Positions 23,906 to 32,551 of a DNA stretch of 64,000 nucleotides are shown in pieces. Origin of the DNA: Leisingera aquaemixtae. Lineage in GTDB: Bacteria > Pseudomonadota > Alphaproteobacteria > Rhodobacterales > Rhodobacteraceae. The number at the start of each line of letters is the position of its first letter. The stretch's first letter is position 1. Below the pieces are notes generated by a model that did not search any database, was not told where the DNA came from, and saw only the letters and a program-made list of their open reading frames with translations. Made by a program: the position numbers and the translations under genes. The stretch lies in contig NZ_CYSR01000022.1 in the NCBI RefSeq assembly GCF_001458395.1, positions 186,001-250,000 on the forward strand, written 5' to 3'.

Positions 23906-24487
23906 TCACGGGAGGTGATTGATCACACCCGTCCGCCAGCCGTCCGGTCTATGGGAGATTTCGCTGACCGACAAGTTGTCGATGCGGTGGGCAAAGGCCT
24001 CTTCCGCGGTCAGCAGCTCCGCCCGCTGGATCTGGGTCAGGATCTGGCCGAAGTGGCCGACAACAATCAGGTCGCGGCCCCGGTGCGCGCCGATCAGTCC
24101 GTCAACAGCCGCATTCACCCGGTTGCAGACTTGGTGCCAGCTCTCGCCGCCGGGCGGTGTCACATCGCCGGGGGTCTCCCAATAGGCGCGGATGCGCTCC
24201 GGGTCCTCGGCGTCGACCTCGGCCCAGGTCCGCAGCTCCCAGGCGCCAAAGTGGATCTCGCGCAGCGCCCGCACATGCGGCAGGCGCTGGCGCTGCCCCT
24301 GGATGGCGGTGGCGGTCTCTGCCGCGCGGGACAGGTCCGAGGACACCACAAGCGCGTCTGCAGGCAGATAGTCCGACAGACGCGCCAGCGCCGCCGAATC
24401 GGACAGATCGGCGGGCAGATCCGACCAGCCGACCATGGATTTGGCATGAGTCGGGCCATGCCGGATCAGGAACAGCCGGGTGATCAT
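23906..24487 (-). CDS. histidine phosphatase family protein, possible alpha-ribazole phosphatase
   Basis: A 193-residue branch-1 histidine phosphatase. The phosphohistidine motif LIRHGPTHA is at residues of about 7-15, the general-acid region REIHFGAWE near 88, and the second His in VVGHFGQI near 150. The ATG overlaps the stop of the cobU gene by 4 bp, so the two are co-translated. That points to CobC-like removal of the 5'-phosphate from alpha-ribazole phosphate or adenosylcobalamin phosphate, an inference from context only. Confidence 0.85.
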   Translation of the reverse strand: MITRLFLIRHGPTHAKSMVGWSDLPADLSDSAALARLSDYLPADALVVSSDLSRAAETATAIQGQRQRLPHVRALREIHFGAWELRTWAEVDAEDPERIRAYWETPGDVTPPGGESWHQVCNRVNAAVDGLIGAHRGRDLIVVGHFGQILTQIQRAELLTAEEAFAHRIDNLSVSEISHRPDGWRTGVINHLP

Positions 24488-25002
24488 AACGCCCCTTTCA
24501 GCACCAGCGGCAGCCCCGCGGTCACTTGCACCACGGTGTCCGCCCGCGCCGCCAGCGCGATGTTGAGCCGCCCCTGCGCCTCGCGGAACCGGCGGGCCAG
24601 CGCATTCTCGGGCACGATGCCAAGGCCGGTTTCATTGGACACGATCACCAGGTCCGCCCGGCACTGGTCCACCGCCGCCAGCAGACCGTCCTGGGCGGCT
24701 TGCAGGTCGTGATCTGCCAGCAAATGATTGGTCAGCCACATGGTGGCGCAATCCATCAGGCAGATCTGGCCCGGCTCCAGAACGCCCAGAACCCTGGCCG
24801 CTGTTTCCGGTTCTTCAACAGTGGACCAGCCTGACCCCCTTTGTTCGAGGTGGCGGGACACTTTAGCGCGCATCTCACTGTCGAAAATTTGCGCAGTCGC
24901 CCAGTAAACCCTGCTTTTCCCGGAGTTTAAGCACAGCTGCTCGGCATAGGCCGATTTCCCTGAGGCGGCCCCCCCAAGAATAAAAGTTACATTTGCAGGC
25001 AT
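24484..25002 (-). CDS. cobU: adenosylcobinamide kinase / adenosylcobinamide-phosphate guanylyltransferase
   Basis: A 172-residue bifunctional enzyme (CobU, also called CobP) that phosphorylates and then GMP-activates adenosylcobinamide in B12 nucleotide-loop assembly. The P-loop is GGAASGKSAYAE near residue 10, followed by YWATAQIFDSEM, the VSNETGLGIVPENALARRFRE block (residues of about 120-140) with the RRFRE motif, and LADHDLQ. The length is normal. Its upstream region is shared with rpoH; I looked for a cobalamin riboswitch there and did not find one. Confidence 0.94.
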   Translation of the reverse strand: MPANVTFILGGAASGKSAYAEQLCLNSGKSRVYWATAQIFDSEMRAKVSRHLEQRGSGWSTVEEPETAARVLGVLEPGQICLMDCATMWLTNHLLADHDLQAAQDGLLAAVDQCRADLVIVSNETGLGIVPENALARRFREAQGRLNIALAARADTVVQVTAGLPLVLKGAL

Positions 25003-25119
25003 TTCTTGCTAACCTGTAAGTCCGAAGCCGTTCCTGTGGGTATCCGCAGGGCCCGGTGAACACAAGAGACCGCAGCATCCCGGGGTTCCACTTATTAAGG
25101 CCGGGTAAGCCTGCGCAGG

Positions 25120-25153
25120 GGCCAAAATAAAATTTAACGTTCCCATTTTGGCC
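25120..25153. repeat. inverted repeat in the cobU-rpoH divergent region
   Basis: Exact 9-bp arms GGCCAAAAT (25120-25128) and ATTTTGGCC (25145-25153) flank a 16-nt A/T-rich centre that contains AACGTT. It lies in the middle of the 275-bp region between cobU and the sigma-factor gene. It could be an operator or an RNA hairpin in the leader of either gene. I see no confident promoter hexamers in this region. Confidence 0.5.
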
Positions 25154-25277
25154 TTTGGATGAGCCGCGAGTCGCATCCGCTGTGCTGTTGCTGCCGGTCT
25201 ATAGAAACCGGGCCCCCATTGTTCCGTGCGCGTCCTCAAGACGGCAGTTTGTTAATTAGTTTCCGGGGGGAAATCAC

Positions 25278-26156
25278 ATGGCACTTGATCAAACACTCGA
25301 AAACCCATTGCCGAGGCAGGCAATGAAGGCAGAGCTTTTGGATGCCGAAACCGAGCGCCGGCTGGCCTATGCCTGGCGCGATAACCGCGATGTTGCATCG
25401 CTGCACCGGCTCATCAACGCCTATATGCGCCTGGCCATTTCCATGGCCGCCAAGTTCAAGCGCTACGGGGCGCCGATGAACGACCTGATCCAGGAGGCAG
25501 GCCTGGGCCTGATGAAAGCGGCAGACAAGTTCGATCCGGACCGCGGCGTGCGGTTCTCCACCTATGCGGTGTGGTGGATCAAGGCGTCGATCCAGGATTA
25601 CGTGATGCGCAACTGGTCGATGGTGCGCACCGGCTCGACCTCGTCGCAGAAGTCGCTGTTTTTCAACATGCGCCGGGTGCAGGCGCAGCTGGAGCGTGAG
25701 GCGCGGTCTTCGGGCGTGCCGCTGGATCAGCACCAGCTGCATCAGAAGATCGCCACAGAAATCGGTGTGCCGCTGCGCGATGTGGAGATGATGGAGGGGC
25801 GCCTGTCCGGGGCCGACTTCTCGCTCAACGCGGTGCAGTCCACCGACGAGGAGGGCCGCGAGTGGATCGACGCGCTGGAGGATGACACCTCGCAAGCCGA
25901 AGAACTGGTGCAGGAGCGGCACGACCGCCGTCAGCTGCGCAAATGGCTGGTGACGGCGCTGCAGGCGCTGAATGACCGGGAGCGCTTTATCATCACGGAA
26001 CGCAAGCTGCGCGACCGTCCGCGCACGCTGGAAAGCCTCGGCACGGAGCTGGGCCTCTCCAAAGAGCGGGTGCGGCAGCTGGAGGCCGGTGCGTTCCAGA
26101 AGATGCGCAAGAGCCTTGAAAGCCAATCGCGGGAGGTGCAGAAACTGCTTTCATGA
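25278..26156 (+). CDS. rpoH: RNA polymerase sigma factor RpoH (RpoHII type)
   Basis: A 292-residue sigma-70 family factor. Region 2 (NAYMRLAISMAAKFKRYGAP, DLIQEAGLGLMKAADKFDP, RFSTYAVWWIKASIQDYVMRNWS, each given in part) is followed by the RpoH box QKSLFFNMRR near residue 123 and region 4 with LGLSKERVRQLEAGAF. The divergent box and region 1.2 resemble RpoHII of Rhodobacter rather than the classical heat-shock RpoHI; RpoHII is linked to singlet-oxygen and oxidative stress. GGGGGG precedes the ATG. The stop overlaps the next gene by 4 bp. Confidence 0.93.
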   Translation: MALDQTLENPLPRQAMKAELLDAETERRLAYAWRDNRDVASLHRLINAYMRLAISMAAKFKRYGAPMNDLIQEAGLGLMKAADKFDPDRGVRFSTYAVWWIKASIQDYVMRNWSMVRTGSTSSQKSLFFNMRRVQAQLEREARSSGVPLDQHQLHQKIATEIGVPLRDVEMMEGRLSGADFSLNAVQSTDEEGREWIDALEDDTSQAEELVQERHDRRQLRKWLVTALQALNDRERFIITERKLRDRPRTLESLGTELGLSKERVRQLEAGAFQKMRKSLESQSREVQKLLS

Positions 26157-26989
26157 GAAAGCGGCTGACTGTCCTGAAAACTTTGGCAAGCGCCGCCGTT
26201 CTGGCGGCGTTTGGCCTGTCTGGCGCCCGCGCCGGCGATCTGGCGGCGGCGGCCGGACTGCTGCGCGGCGCAGATGTGGCGATCCTCGGTGAGGTGCATG
26301 ACAACGCGGCGCATCACCAGCGGCAGGCCGCGCTGCTGGCGGAGTTGCAGCCCAAGGCCGTGGTCTGGGAGATGATCACGGCGGAGCAGGCAGAGCGCCT
26401 CGATGCGGCAACGCTTTCGGACGCGGAGCAGGTTGCGCAAGCCTTGGACTGGGCGCAGTCCGGCTGGCCGGAGTTTTCCCTTTATGCGCCGGTCTTTGCG
26501 GCTGCCCGGGGCGCCCGCCAGTACGGCGCGCTGGTGCCGCGGGCAGAGGCCGCCCGGGCGCTGGAGGAAGGTGCCGCCGCCTATTTCGGTGCAGAGGCCG
26601 CCGCGCGCTTTGGCTTGGATCAGCCGCTGCCCGCTGCCGAACAGGCGGCGCGCGAGGGGGATCAACTGGCCAGTCACTGCAACGCCATGCCGGCGGAGAT
26701 GCTGCCGGTTCTGGTGGATATCCAGCGCCTGCGCGACGCCAGCCTGGCCGCTGCCGCGGACCGGGCGCTGGCAGAGACCGGCGGCCCGGTGGCGGTGATC
26801 ACCGGCAATGGCCACGCCCGCGCGGACCGCGGGCTGGCGGTGTACCTTGCCAAGGCCCGCCCCGAGGCCCGGATCCGCAGCCTGGGCCAGTCGGAGGATG
26901 GGCAGATCAGCGGCACTTTCGATCTGGTACTGGATGCGCCTGCGGCAGAGCGTCCCGATCCCTGTCTGGCGTTTCAGAAAAGCGGCTGA
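26153..26989 (+). CDS. ChaN-like haem/iron-regulated exported protein
   Basis: A 278-residue protein of the ChaN family (PF04187), whose Campylobacter member binds haem and whose expression is iron regulated. The signal peptide ends near GARAGD. The conserved ILGEVHDNAAHH is near residue 45, and VVWEMITAEQ and VITGNGHARADRGL match the family core with the paired Glu and His. No lipobox Cys is evident, so a soluble periplasmic form is likely. It overlaps the rpoH stop by 4 bp, an unusual link between a stress sigma factor and a haem-binding protein. Confidence 0.85.
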   Translation: MRKRLTVLKTLASAAVLAAFGLSGARAGDLAAAAGLLRGADVAILGEVHDNAAHHQRQAALLAELQPKAVVWEMITAEQAERLDAATLSDAEQVAQALDWAQSGWPEFSLYAPVFAAARGARQYGALVPRAEAARALEEGAAAYFGAEAAARFGLDQPLPAAEQAAREGDQLASHCNAMPAEMLPVLVDIQRLRDASLAAAADRALAETGGPVAVITGNGHARADRGLAVYLAKARPEARIRSLGQSEDGQISGTFDLVLDAPAAERPDPCLAFQKSG

Positions 26990-27019
26990 GGGAGGCTGCG
27001 CAAGCAGCTGACGCTGCAT

Positions 27020-27110
27020 TTGCTCCGGACCGCGCCGTGCGCAGCGCGGCGCCCGGCCCAACGCCGCCAGCGGCAGGGGCCGCAGGCCTGTGCCGCGCGG
27101 GGACGGGAGC
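27020..27110 (-). repeat. GC-rich intergenic palindromic repeat, copy 2
   Basis: Read on the minus strand it has the same block order as the copies at 11801 and 57216: GGCTCCCGTCCCC, then the core GTTGGGCCGGGC (complement of 27051-27062), then an imperfect GCGCCGCGCTGCGC-type dyad. It occupies the 222-bp gap between the chaN-like gene and coaBC, where I see no other feature. Confidence 0.7.
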
Positions 27111-27211
27111 CTTTGCCTCTGCCCTTGGGATGGCGCGCCGGGCCGGGAAAACCGTTTCACACTTCCCTTTCGGCGCAGTACAGTCGCGGCAAACCGGGCG
27201 AGGACGCGCAA

Positions 27212-28408
27212 ATGCTGGCTGGCAAACATATTCTTCTGATCATCGGCGGCGGCATCGCGGCCTATAAATCGCTGGAACTGATCCGCCGCCTGCAGGATCA
27301 GGGCGCCCGGGTGACGCCGGTGCTGACCAAATCCGGTGCCGAATTCGTGACGCCCCTGTCGGTGTCGGCCCTGGCCGGAACGCCTGTGCATCAGGAGCTG
27401 TTCGACCTGACGGCAGAGGCCGAGATGGGCCATATCCAGCTGTCGCGCAGCGCCGATCTGCTGGTGGTGGCGCCGGCCACCGCGGATCTAATGGCCAAGA
27501 TGGCGCAAGGCCATGCAAACGACCTTGCCTCGACGCTGCTGCTGGCCACCGACACGCCGGTGCTGCTGGCGCCCGCGATGAACGTGCGGATGTGGGAGCA
27601 CCCGGCCACCCGGCGCAATCTTGAGATCCTGAAAGGCGACGGTGTGTCCCTTGTGGGCCCCAACGAGGGCAGCATGGCCTGCGGCGAATTCGGCCTCGGG
27701 CGGATGGCGGAACCGGAGGAGATCCTGACCGCCATCGCGGCCAAGCTCTCGGATGGGCCGTTGACGGGCAAGCGCATCCTGGTGACCTCCGGCCCCACGC
27801 ATGAGCCGATCGACCCGGTGCGCTACATCGCCAACCGCTCCTCCGGGGCGCAGGGGGCGGCGGTGGCCCGTGCTCTGCGCGATCTGGGCGCGGAGGTGGT
27901 GTTCATCACCGGCCCGGCAGCGGTCCGGCCCCCTGAGGGGGTGCAGGTGGTGCCGGTGGAAAGCGCCCGCGAGATGGCAGCCGCGGTGCAGGCGGCGCTG
28001 CCCGCAGACGCCGGGGTCTTTGCCGCTGCGGTGGCGGACTGGCGGGTGGCCAGCGCCTCGGACCGCAAGCTCAAGAAATCCAAGGACGGGCTGCCGGTTC
28101 TGGAGTTCGCGGAAAACCCCGACATCCTGAAAACCGTCTCGCAGATGAGCGAAGGCCGGCCCGGACTGGTGGTCGGCTTTGCCGCGGAAACCAACGATGT
28201 GGTCGAAAACGCCACCGCCAAGCGCAAGCGCAAGGGCTGCGACTGGATCGTCGCCAATGACGTCTCGCCCGCGACCGGCATCATGGGCGGCAGCGAAAAC
28301 GCGGTGATCCTGATCTCTGACGGCGGCGCCGAGGAATGGCCGCGCATGGCCAAGGATGAGGTCGCCCGCAAACTGGCAGAGCGGATTGCCGCGGCGCTGG
28401 CCGGGTGA
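27212..28408 (+). CDS. coaBC: phosphopantothenoylcysteine decarboxylase / phosphopantothenate--cysteine ligase
   Basis: A 398-residue bifunctional coenzyme A biosynthesis enzyme. The flavin-dependent CoaC domain (about 1-185) shows [15 protein letters not shown], the substrate motif [13 protein letters not shown] and the active-site Cys in [13 protein letters not shown]. The CoaB domain (about 190-398) begins with [24 protein letters not shown] (given in part) and has [10 protein letters not shown] and VGFAAETND. The ATG at 27212 is preceded by CGAGGA; reading upstream would add 64 low-complexity residues from the repeat element. It is followed by dut, and this coaBC-dut order is common. Confidence 0.96.
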   Translation: MLAGKHILLIIGGGIAAYKSLELIRRLQDQGARVTPVLTKSGAEFVTPLSVSALAGTPVHQELFDLTAEAEMGHIQLSRSADLLVVAPATADLMAKMAQGHANDLASTLLLATDTPVLLAPAMNVRMWEHPATRRNLEILKGDGVSLVGPNEGSMACGEFGLGRMAEPEEILTAIAAKLSDGPLTGKRILVTSGPTHEPIDPVRYIANRSSGAQGAAVARALRDLGAEVVFITGPAAVRPPEGVQVVPVESAREMAAAVQAALPADAGVFAAAVADWRVASASDRKLKKSKDGLPVLEFAENPDILKTVSQMSEGRPGLVVGFAAETNDVVENATAKRKRKGCDWIVANDVSPATGIMGGSENAVILISDGGAEEWPRMAKDEVARKLAERIAAALAG

Positions 28409-28410
28409 TT

Positions 28411-28435
28411 TTGAGTATTTTTGGAAAGATGAAGG
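28411..28435 (+). repeat. 25-bp GAGTATTT intergenic element, copy 1
   Basis: It lies 2 bases after the coaBC stop and runs up to the dut ribosome site. It matches copies at 32500-32524 and 55676-55700 (opposite strand) with the shared sequence GAGTATTT-N2-GGAAAGATGAA. Function unknown. Confidence 0.75.
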
Positions 28436-28445
28436 GGGAGCGGGG

Positions 28446-28901
28446 ATGGTCACGATCCGTGTGATCCATGAGGAAGCTGCGGACCGGGATGTGCCGCTGC
28501 CTTCCTATGAGACTGCCGGTGCGGCGGGGGCTGATGTGCGGGCCAACCTGCCGGACCGCGGTTTTCTGGTGCTGCAGCCGGGGGAGCGCACGCTGGTGCC
28601 CACCGGGCTGCGCGTGGAGATTCCGGCTGGCTATGAGGTGCAGATCCGGCCGCGCTCCGGGCTGGCGCTGAAACACGGGATCACGCTGCCCAACACGCCG
28701 GGCACCATCGACAGCGACTACCGCGGGCCCTTGGGGGTTATCTTGCTGAACGCGGGGCAGGAGCCGTTTCAGATCGCGCATGGCGACCGCATTGCGCAAA
28801 TGGTGGTGGCGCCGGTCCTGCAGGCGCGGTTTGAACGGGCGGATGAGCTGTCCGCAACGGCCCGCGGGGCGGGCGGCTTTGGCTCGACCGGGCAGGCCTG
28901 A
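28446..28901 (+). CDS. dut: deoxyuridine 5'-triphosphate nucleotidohydrolase
   Basis: A 151-residue dUTPase that removes dUTP and supplies dUMP. The five family motifs are visible: [38 protein letters not shown] (with the catalytic Asp), [11 protein letters not shown] and the C-terminal P-loop-like [11 protein letters not shown] that closes over the substrate. The ATG at 28446 has GGGGGAG upstream; reading upstream would run through the short repeat and into coaBC. The stop overlaps the next start (TGATG). Confidence 0.96.
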   Translation: MVTIRVIHEEAADRDVPLPSYETAGAAGADVRANLPDRGFLVLQPGERTLVPTGLRVEIPAGYEVQIRPRSGLALKHGITLPNTPGTIDSDYRGPLGVILLNAGQEPFQIAHGDRIAQMVVAPVLQARFERADELSATARGAGGFGSTGQA

Positions 28902-29950
28902 TGCTGCGGATCCTGATCCTGGCGGCGCTGATCTGGTGGGGCGGGCGGTTCCTAGGCCTGCCGCGCAACCTGCGCCTTGGGCTGCTGGCGGTGCTGTTCA
29001 CCGCCGTGCTGGCAGTGCAGCTGACCCTGCCGGACGGGCATCCCTTGCGCGAAGGCACCGGCGGTTCAGCCGCGCCCTGGCTTATGCTCGGCGGCTTTGC
29101 CCTTGTGGCCGGTTTCTATGCGCGTATCGTGGCGGCTTTAAGAAACCGCGCCCAGCCCCAGGACACGCAGATGAGCCAGCCCGCAGGCACCTTCACCGAA
29201 AGCGAGCTTGACCGCTATGCCCGCCATATCGTCCTGCGCGAGCTGGGCGGGCCGGGGCAGAAACGGCTGAAACAGGCCAAGGTGCTGGTGATCGGCGCAG
29301 GCGGTCTGGGCGCGCCTGCGCTGCAGTATCTGGCCGCCGCTGGTGTTGGCACCATCGGGGTGATTGATGATGACGTGGTCGACAACGCCAATTTGCAGCG
29401 CCAAGTGATCCACCGGGACAAGGACATCGGCACGCCAAAGGTGTTCTCTGCCCAGGCCGCGATGGAGGCGCAGAACCCCTATGCGGAGGTGCGCCCCTAC
29501 AACCGCCGCCTGGGCGATGACATCGCGGCGGATCTGTTTGCCGAATATGATCTGATCCTTGACGGCACCGATAACTTCGAAACCCGTTATCTGGTCAACC
29601 GCACCGCCGTGGCGCTGGGCAAGCCGCTGATCTCCGGCGCGCTGTCGCAATGGGAGGGGCAGCTAAGCGTGTTTCACCCGGCAGAAGGCGGGCCCTGCTA
29701 CCAGTGCATTTTCCCGGAGGCACCTGCGGCCGGCCTGGCGCCCAGCTGCTCCGAGGCCGGGGTGATCGGCCCGCTGCCGGGGGTTGTCGGGTCGATGATG
29801 GCGGTCGAGGCAGTCAAGCAGATCATCGGGGCAGGAGCCGTCCTGCGGGGCGAAATGCTGATCTACGACGGGCTCTATGGCGAGACCCGCAAGATCAGGT
29901 TGTCCCGACGGGACGATTGCCCGGTCTGCGGCGGCACGCAAGCAAGCTGA
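28901..29950 (+). CDS. moeB: MoeB/ThiF-family adenylyltransferase with N-terminal membrane extension
   Basis: A 349-residue protein. Residues of about 91-349 are a full MoeB/HesA E1-like enzyme, which adenylates the C-terminus of MoaD or a ThiS-like carrier: GAGGLGAPALQYLAAAGVG nucleotide loop, the DNANLQRQ Arg finger, DGTDNFETRYLVN and zinc-binding CYQC with CPVCGG. Residues 1-80 hold three hydrophobic stretches followed by basic residues, absent from ordinary MoeB. An internal ATG at 29171, with AGGA upstream, would give the usual soluble 259-residue form. There is no C-terminal rhodanese domain. Confidence 0.87.
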   Translation: MLRILILAALIWWGGRFLGLPRNLRLGLLAVLFTAVLAVQLTLPDGHPLREGTGGSAAPWLMLGGFALVAGFYARIVAALRNRAQPQDTQMSQPAGTFTESELDRYARHIVLRELGGPGQKRLKQAKVLVIGAGGLGAPALQYLAAAGVGTIGVIDDDVVDNANLQRQVIHRDKDIGTPKVFSAQAAMEAQNPYAEVRPYNRRLGDDIAADLFAEYDLILDGTDNFETRYLVNRTAVALGKPLISGALSQWEGQLSVFHPAEGGPCYQCIFPEAPAAGLAPSCSEAGVIGPLPGVVGSMMAVEAVKQIIGAGAVLRGEMLIYDGLYGETRKIRLSRRDDCPVCGGTQAS

Positions 29951-29959
29951 TCCTTTCCC

Positions 29960-30310
29960 GTGAATGAAGCTTACTACATCGCGCTGCTGTGCGGCGCCCT
30001 GTTCGGCGGTCAGACGGAGACGGTGCATCAGTTCACCTATCCCGGCGGGGCGGCATCCATCCGGACCGATTGCGAAAACCGCAACCGCGTCATTGAATTC
30101 GGTCTCGACAAGCGCAGCAGCCTGGACAGTATTCAGCAGGCGCTGTTCGCGGCGGAAATCACCGGCAAGGAAGCGGTGGTTGCGCTGATTGATACCGACG
30201 GCACGTTGGGCCGCTTTGAGTGGCGCATCGCCCGCGCGGCCAATATCGCGGGCGTTCCGATCCGGATTATCCCGGCTGAATTGGCGCACAGCCTCGGGGC
30301 CGGCGGCTGA
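29960..30310 (+). CDS. uncharacterised protein (116 aa)
   Basis: I do not recognise this family. It begins at a GTG 9 bases after the moeB-like stop with a poor ribosome site, and reads as a soluble alpha/beta protein with GGAASIRTDCENRNRVIEFG, KEAVVALIDTDGTLGRFEWRI and IRIIPAELAHS. The ordered composition and codon pattern like its neighbours suggest a real gene. The Asp-rich strand followed by E-W-R is faintly nuclease-like, but I do not assign a function. Confidence 0.6.
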   Translation: MNEAYYIALLCGALFGGQTETVHQFTYPGGAASIRTDCENRNRVIEFGLDKRSSLDSIQQALFAAEITGKEAVVALIDTDGTLGRFEWRIARAANIAGVPIRIIPAELAHSLGAGG

Positions 30311-30418
30311 TCCAGGCAGCCGGAACCGGATACGCCGGCCCGGCCCGCGCAACCCGCCTGAGCGTGATTGCGGCCCCCCGTCTTTACCGCTAGCGTCGCC
30401 TGCAAAGGAGACCCGCAT

Positions 30419-32434
30419 ATGTCCAACCCGCTTTTGTCCCGCTGGGACACGCCGTTTGAAATTGCCCCGTTCAACAGCATTTCCGATGATGATTTCGCCC
30501 CCGCGCTGGAGCAGGCGCTGGCGGCGCATAAGGAACAGATCGGCGCCATCGCCAACAGCGCCGAGCCGCCCGGCTTTGCCAATGTGATCGAGGCGCTGGA
30601 AACGCCCTGCCGCGCATTGGAGCAGGTGCTGGGCGTCTTCTTCACCGTGGCCGGTGCCGACAGCAACCCCAAGCGGCAGGAGCTGCAGCGGGAGTTCTCC
30701 CCGAAGCTTGCGGCGCATTTCTCGGCAATTACCGCCAACAAGGCGCTGTATGCGCGGGTGAAGGCGGTTTGGGACCAGCGGGAGGAGCTGGATCTAACCG
30801 AGGAGCAGCAGCGCGTCCTGATGCTGACCCACCGCGGCTTTGTCCGCGGCGGCGCGGCGCTGGAGGGCGCGGCCGACACCCGGATGCAGGAGATCAAGGG
30901 GCGGCTGGCGACCTTGGGCACCCAGTTCACCCAGAACCTGCTGGCGGATGAGCGCGACTGGTTCATGGAGCTGTCCGAAGACGACTTGGAAGGCCTGCCG
31001 GAGTTTGTGGTCAAGGCCGCGCGTGCGGCAGGCGAGGAGAAGGGCGCGGGCGGTCCGGTTGTCACCCTGTCGCGCTCGCTGATCACGCCCTTCCTGCAGT
31101 TCTCACCGCGCCGCGACCTGCGCGAGAAAGCGTTCAACGCCTGGGCCGCCCGCGGGGCCAACGGCGGCGGAACCGACAACCGCGCCATTGCCGCCGAGAT
31201 CCTGCAACTGCGCGAGGAGCGGGCGCAGCTGTTGGGTTATGAAAATTTCGCCGCCTACAAGCTGGAAACCGAAATGGCCAAAACGCCTGAGGCGGTGCGC
31301 GGGCTGCTGATGGAGGTCTGGGAGGCGGCCAAGGCCCGGGCCGAAAAAGACGCCGGGGTGCTGACCGGGATGATGCAGGCCGATGGAAACAACGGCGATC
31401 TGGAGCCCTGGGACTGGCGCTACTACGCCGGGAAGCGCCGCAAGGCGGAGCATGATCTCGATGAGGCGGAGCTGAAACCCTATCTGCAGCTTGACCGGAT
31501 GATCGAGGCCTCCTTTGCCTGTGCAACCCGGCTTTTCGGGCTGGAGTTCACACCGCTGGACGTGCCGCTCTACCATCCGGACTGCCGCGCCTGGGAGGTG
31601 ACGCGGGAGGGCCGGCATGTGGCGGTTTTCATCGGTGATTACTTCGCCCGCCGCTCCAAGCGTTCCGGCGCCTGGTGTTCAGCCATGCGGCAGCAGGCCA
31701 AGTTCCCGGAGGTGCAGGCCCCGGTGGTGATCAACGTCTGCAACTTCGCCAAGGGCGACCCGGCGCTGCTGTCCTGGGACGATGCCCGAACCCTGTTCCA
31801 TGAGTTCGGCCATGCGCTGCATCAGATGCTGTCGGATGTGACCTATGAGAGCATCTCGGGCACGTCGGTGGCGCGCGATTTCGTGGAGCTGCCCAGCCAG
31901 CTGTATGAGCATTGGCTGGAGGTGCCGGAGGTGCTGCAGGAGTTTGCCACCCACGCGGAAACCGGCGCGCCGATGCCGCAGGAGATGCTGGAGAAAGTGC
32001 TGGGGGCGTCCAATTTCGACATGGGCTTCCAAACGGTGGAGTATACCGCCTCTGCGCTGGTGGACCTTGCCTTCCATGACGGTCCTGCGCCGTCCGACCC
32101 GATAGAAAAGCAAAACGAAGTGCTTGCGGCACTCGGCATGCCGCACGCGATCACCATGCGCCACGCGACGCCGCATTTCGCGCATGTGTTCTCGGGCGAC
32201 GGCTATTCCGCGGGCTATTACAGCTATATGTGGTCGGAGGTGATGGACGCCGATGCCTTTGCCGCCTTCAAGGAGGCAGGCGGAGCCTTTGATGCCGAAC
32301 GCGCCAGGGCGCTGGAGGAACATATTCTCTCCACCGGCGGCTCTGCGGATCCGGCGGAGCTGTATGTTGCCTTCCGCGGGCGGCTTCCGGGCGTGGAGGC
32401 ACTGCTGAAAGGCCGCGGGCTGGCTGCGGAGTAA
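30419..32434 (+). CDS. M3 family oligopeptidase (Dcp/PrlC-like)
   Basis: A 671-residue zinc metallopeptidase of the M3 family, which degrades short cytoplasmic peptides. The zinc motif LFHEFGHALHQML lies near residue 460 with the third ligand in the following ESISGTSVARDFVELPSQLYEHW region (residues of about 475-500), and the C-terminal GDGYSAGYYSYMWSEVMDADAF is the usual substrate lid. No signal peptide is present. The ATG at 30419 has AAAGGAG upstream. It could be peptidyl-dipeptidase Dcp or oligopeptidase A; the N-terminus NPLLSRWDTPFEIAPF favours the Dcp group. Confidence 0.93.
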   Translation: MSNPLLSRWDTPFEIAPFNSISDDDFAPALEQALAAHKEQIGAIANSAEPPGFANVIEALETPCRALEQVLGVFFTVAGADSNPKRQELQREFSPKLAAHFSAITANKALYARVKAVWDQREELDLTEEQQRVLMLTHRGFVRGGAALEGAADTRMQEIKGRLATLGTQFTQNLLADERDWFMELSEDDLEGLPEFVVKAARAAGEEKGAGGPVVTLSRSLITPFLQFSPRRDLREKAFNAWAARGANGGGTDNRAIAAEILQLREERAQLLGYENFAAYKLETEMAKTPEAVRGLLMEVWEAAKARAEKDAGVLTGMMQADGNNGDLEPWDWRYYAGKRRKAEHDLDEAELKPYLQLDRMIEASFACATRLFGLEFTPLDVPLYHPDCRAWEVTREGRHVAVFIGDYFARRSKRSGAWCSAMRQQAKFPEVQAPVVINVCNFAKGDPALLSWDDARTLFHEFGHALHQMLSDVTYESISGTSVARDFVELPSQLYEHWLEVPEVLQEFATHAETGAPMPQEMLEKVLGASNFDMGFQTVEYTASALVDLAFHDGPAPSDPIEKQNEVLAALGMPHAITMRHATPHFAHVFSGDGYSAGYYSYMWSEVMDADAFAAFKEAGGAFDAERARALEEHILSTGGSADPAELYVAFRGRLPGVEALLKGRGLAAE

Positions 32435-32438
32435 GGAA

Positions 32439-32456
32439 AGCGCCCTAGCGGGCGCT
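32439..32456 (+). terminator. hairpin after the M3 peptidase gene
   Basis: Exact 7-bp arms AGCGCCC / GGGCGCT with loop TAGC lie 5 bases after the stop. No T-tract follows, but a second hairpin (GGCGGC-AAA-GCCGCC) is close behind. Likely an mRNA 3' end. Confidence 0.5.
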
Positions 32457-32499
32457 GCCTCCCCTTCCGGCGGCAAAGCCGCCTGCCGGGCAGCGGGAC

Positions 32500-32524
32500 T
32501 TGAGTATTTCAGGAAAGATGAAAG
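32500..32524 (+). repeat. 25-bp GAGTATTT intergenic element, copy 2
   Basis: It matches the copy at 28411 in the same orientation except in the two variable positions and the last bases. It sits between convergent genes and its end overlaps the terminator hairpin at 32522. Confidence 0.75.
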
Positions 32525-32545
32525 AGCGGGCGCCAGCCCGCTCTT
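32522..32545 (-). terminator. terminator of the mre-rod-ghrA unit
   Basis: Exact 10-bp arms AAGAGCGGGC / GCCCGCTCTT with loop GCCA lie just after the minus-strand stop at 32552. On the minus strand the stem is followed by a short T-rich run (TTCATCTTTCC). It is the first clear terminator after mreB. Confidence 0.65.
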
Positions 32546-32551
32546 GTCCGT

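Noticed and set aside
25003-25277. Cobalamin riboswitch upstream of cobU
   Set aside because: I looked on the minus strand for the B12 box and the conserved core segments. Only a scattered GGGAA resembles them, so I do not call it.
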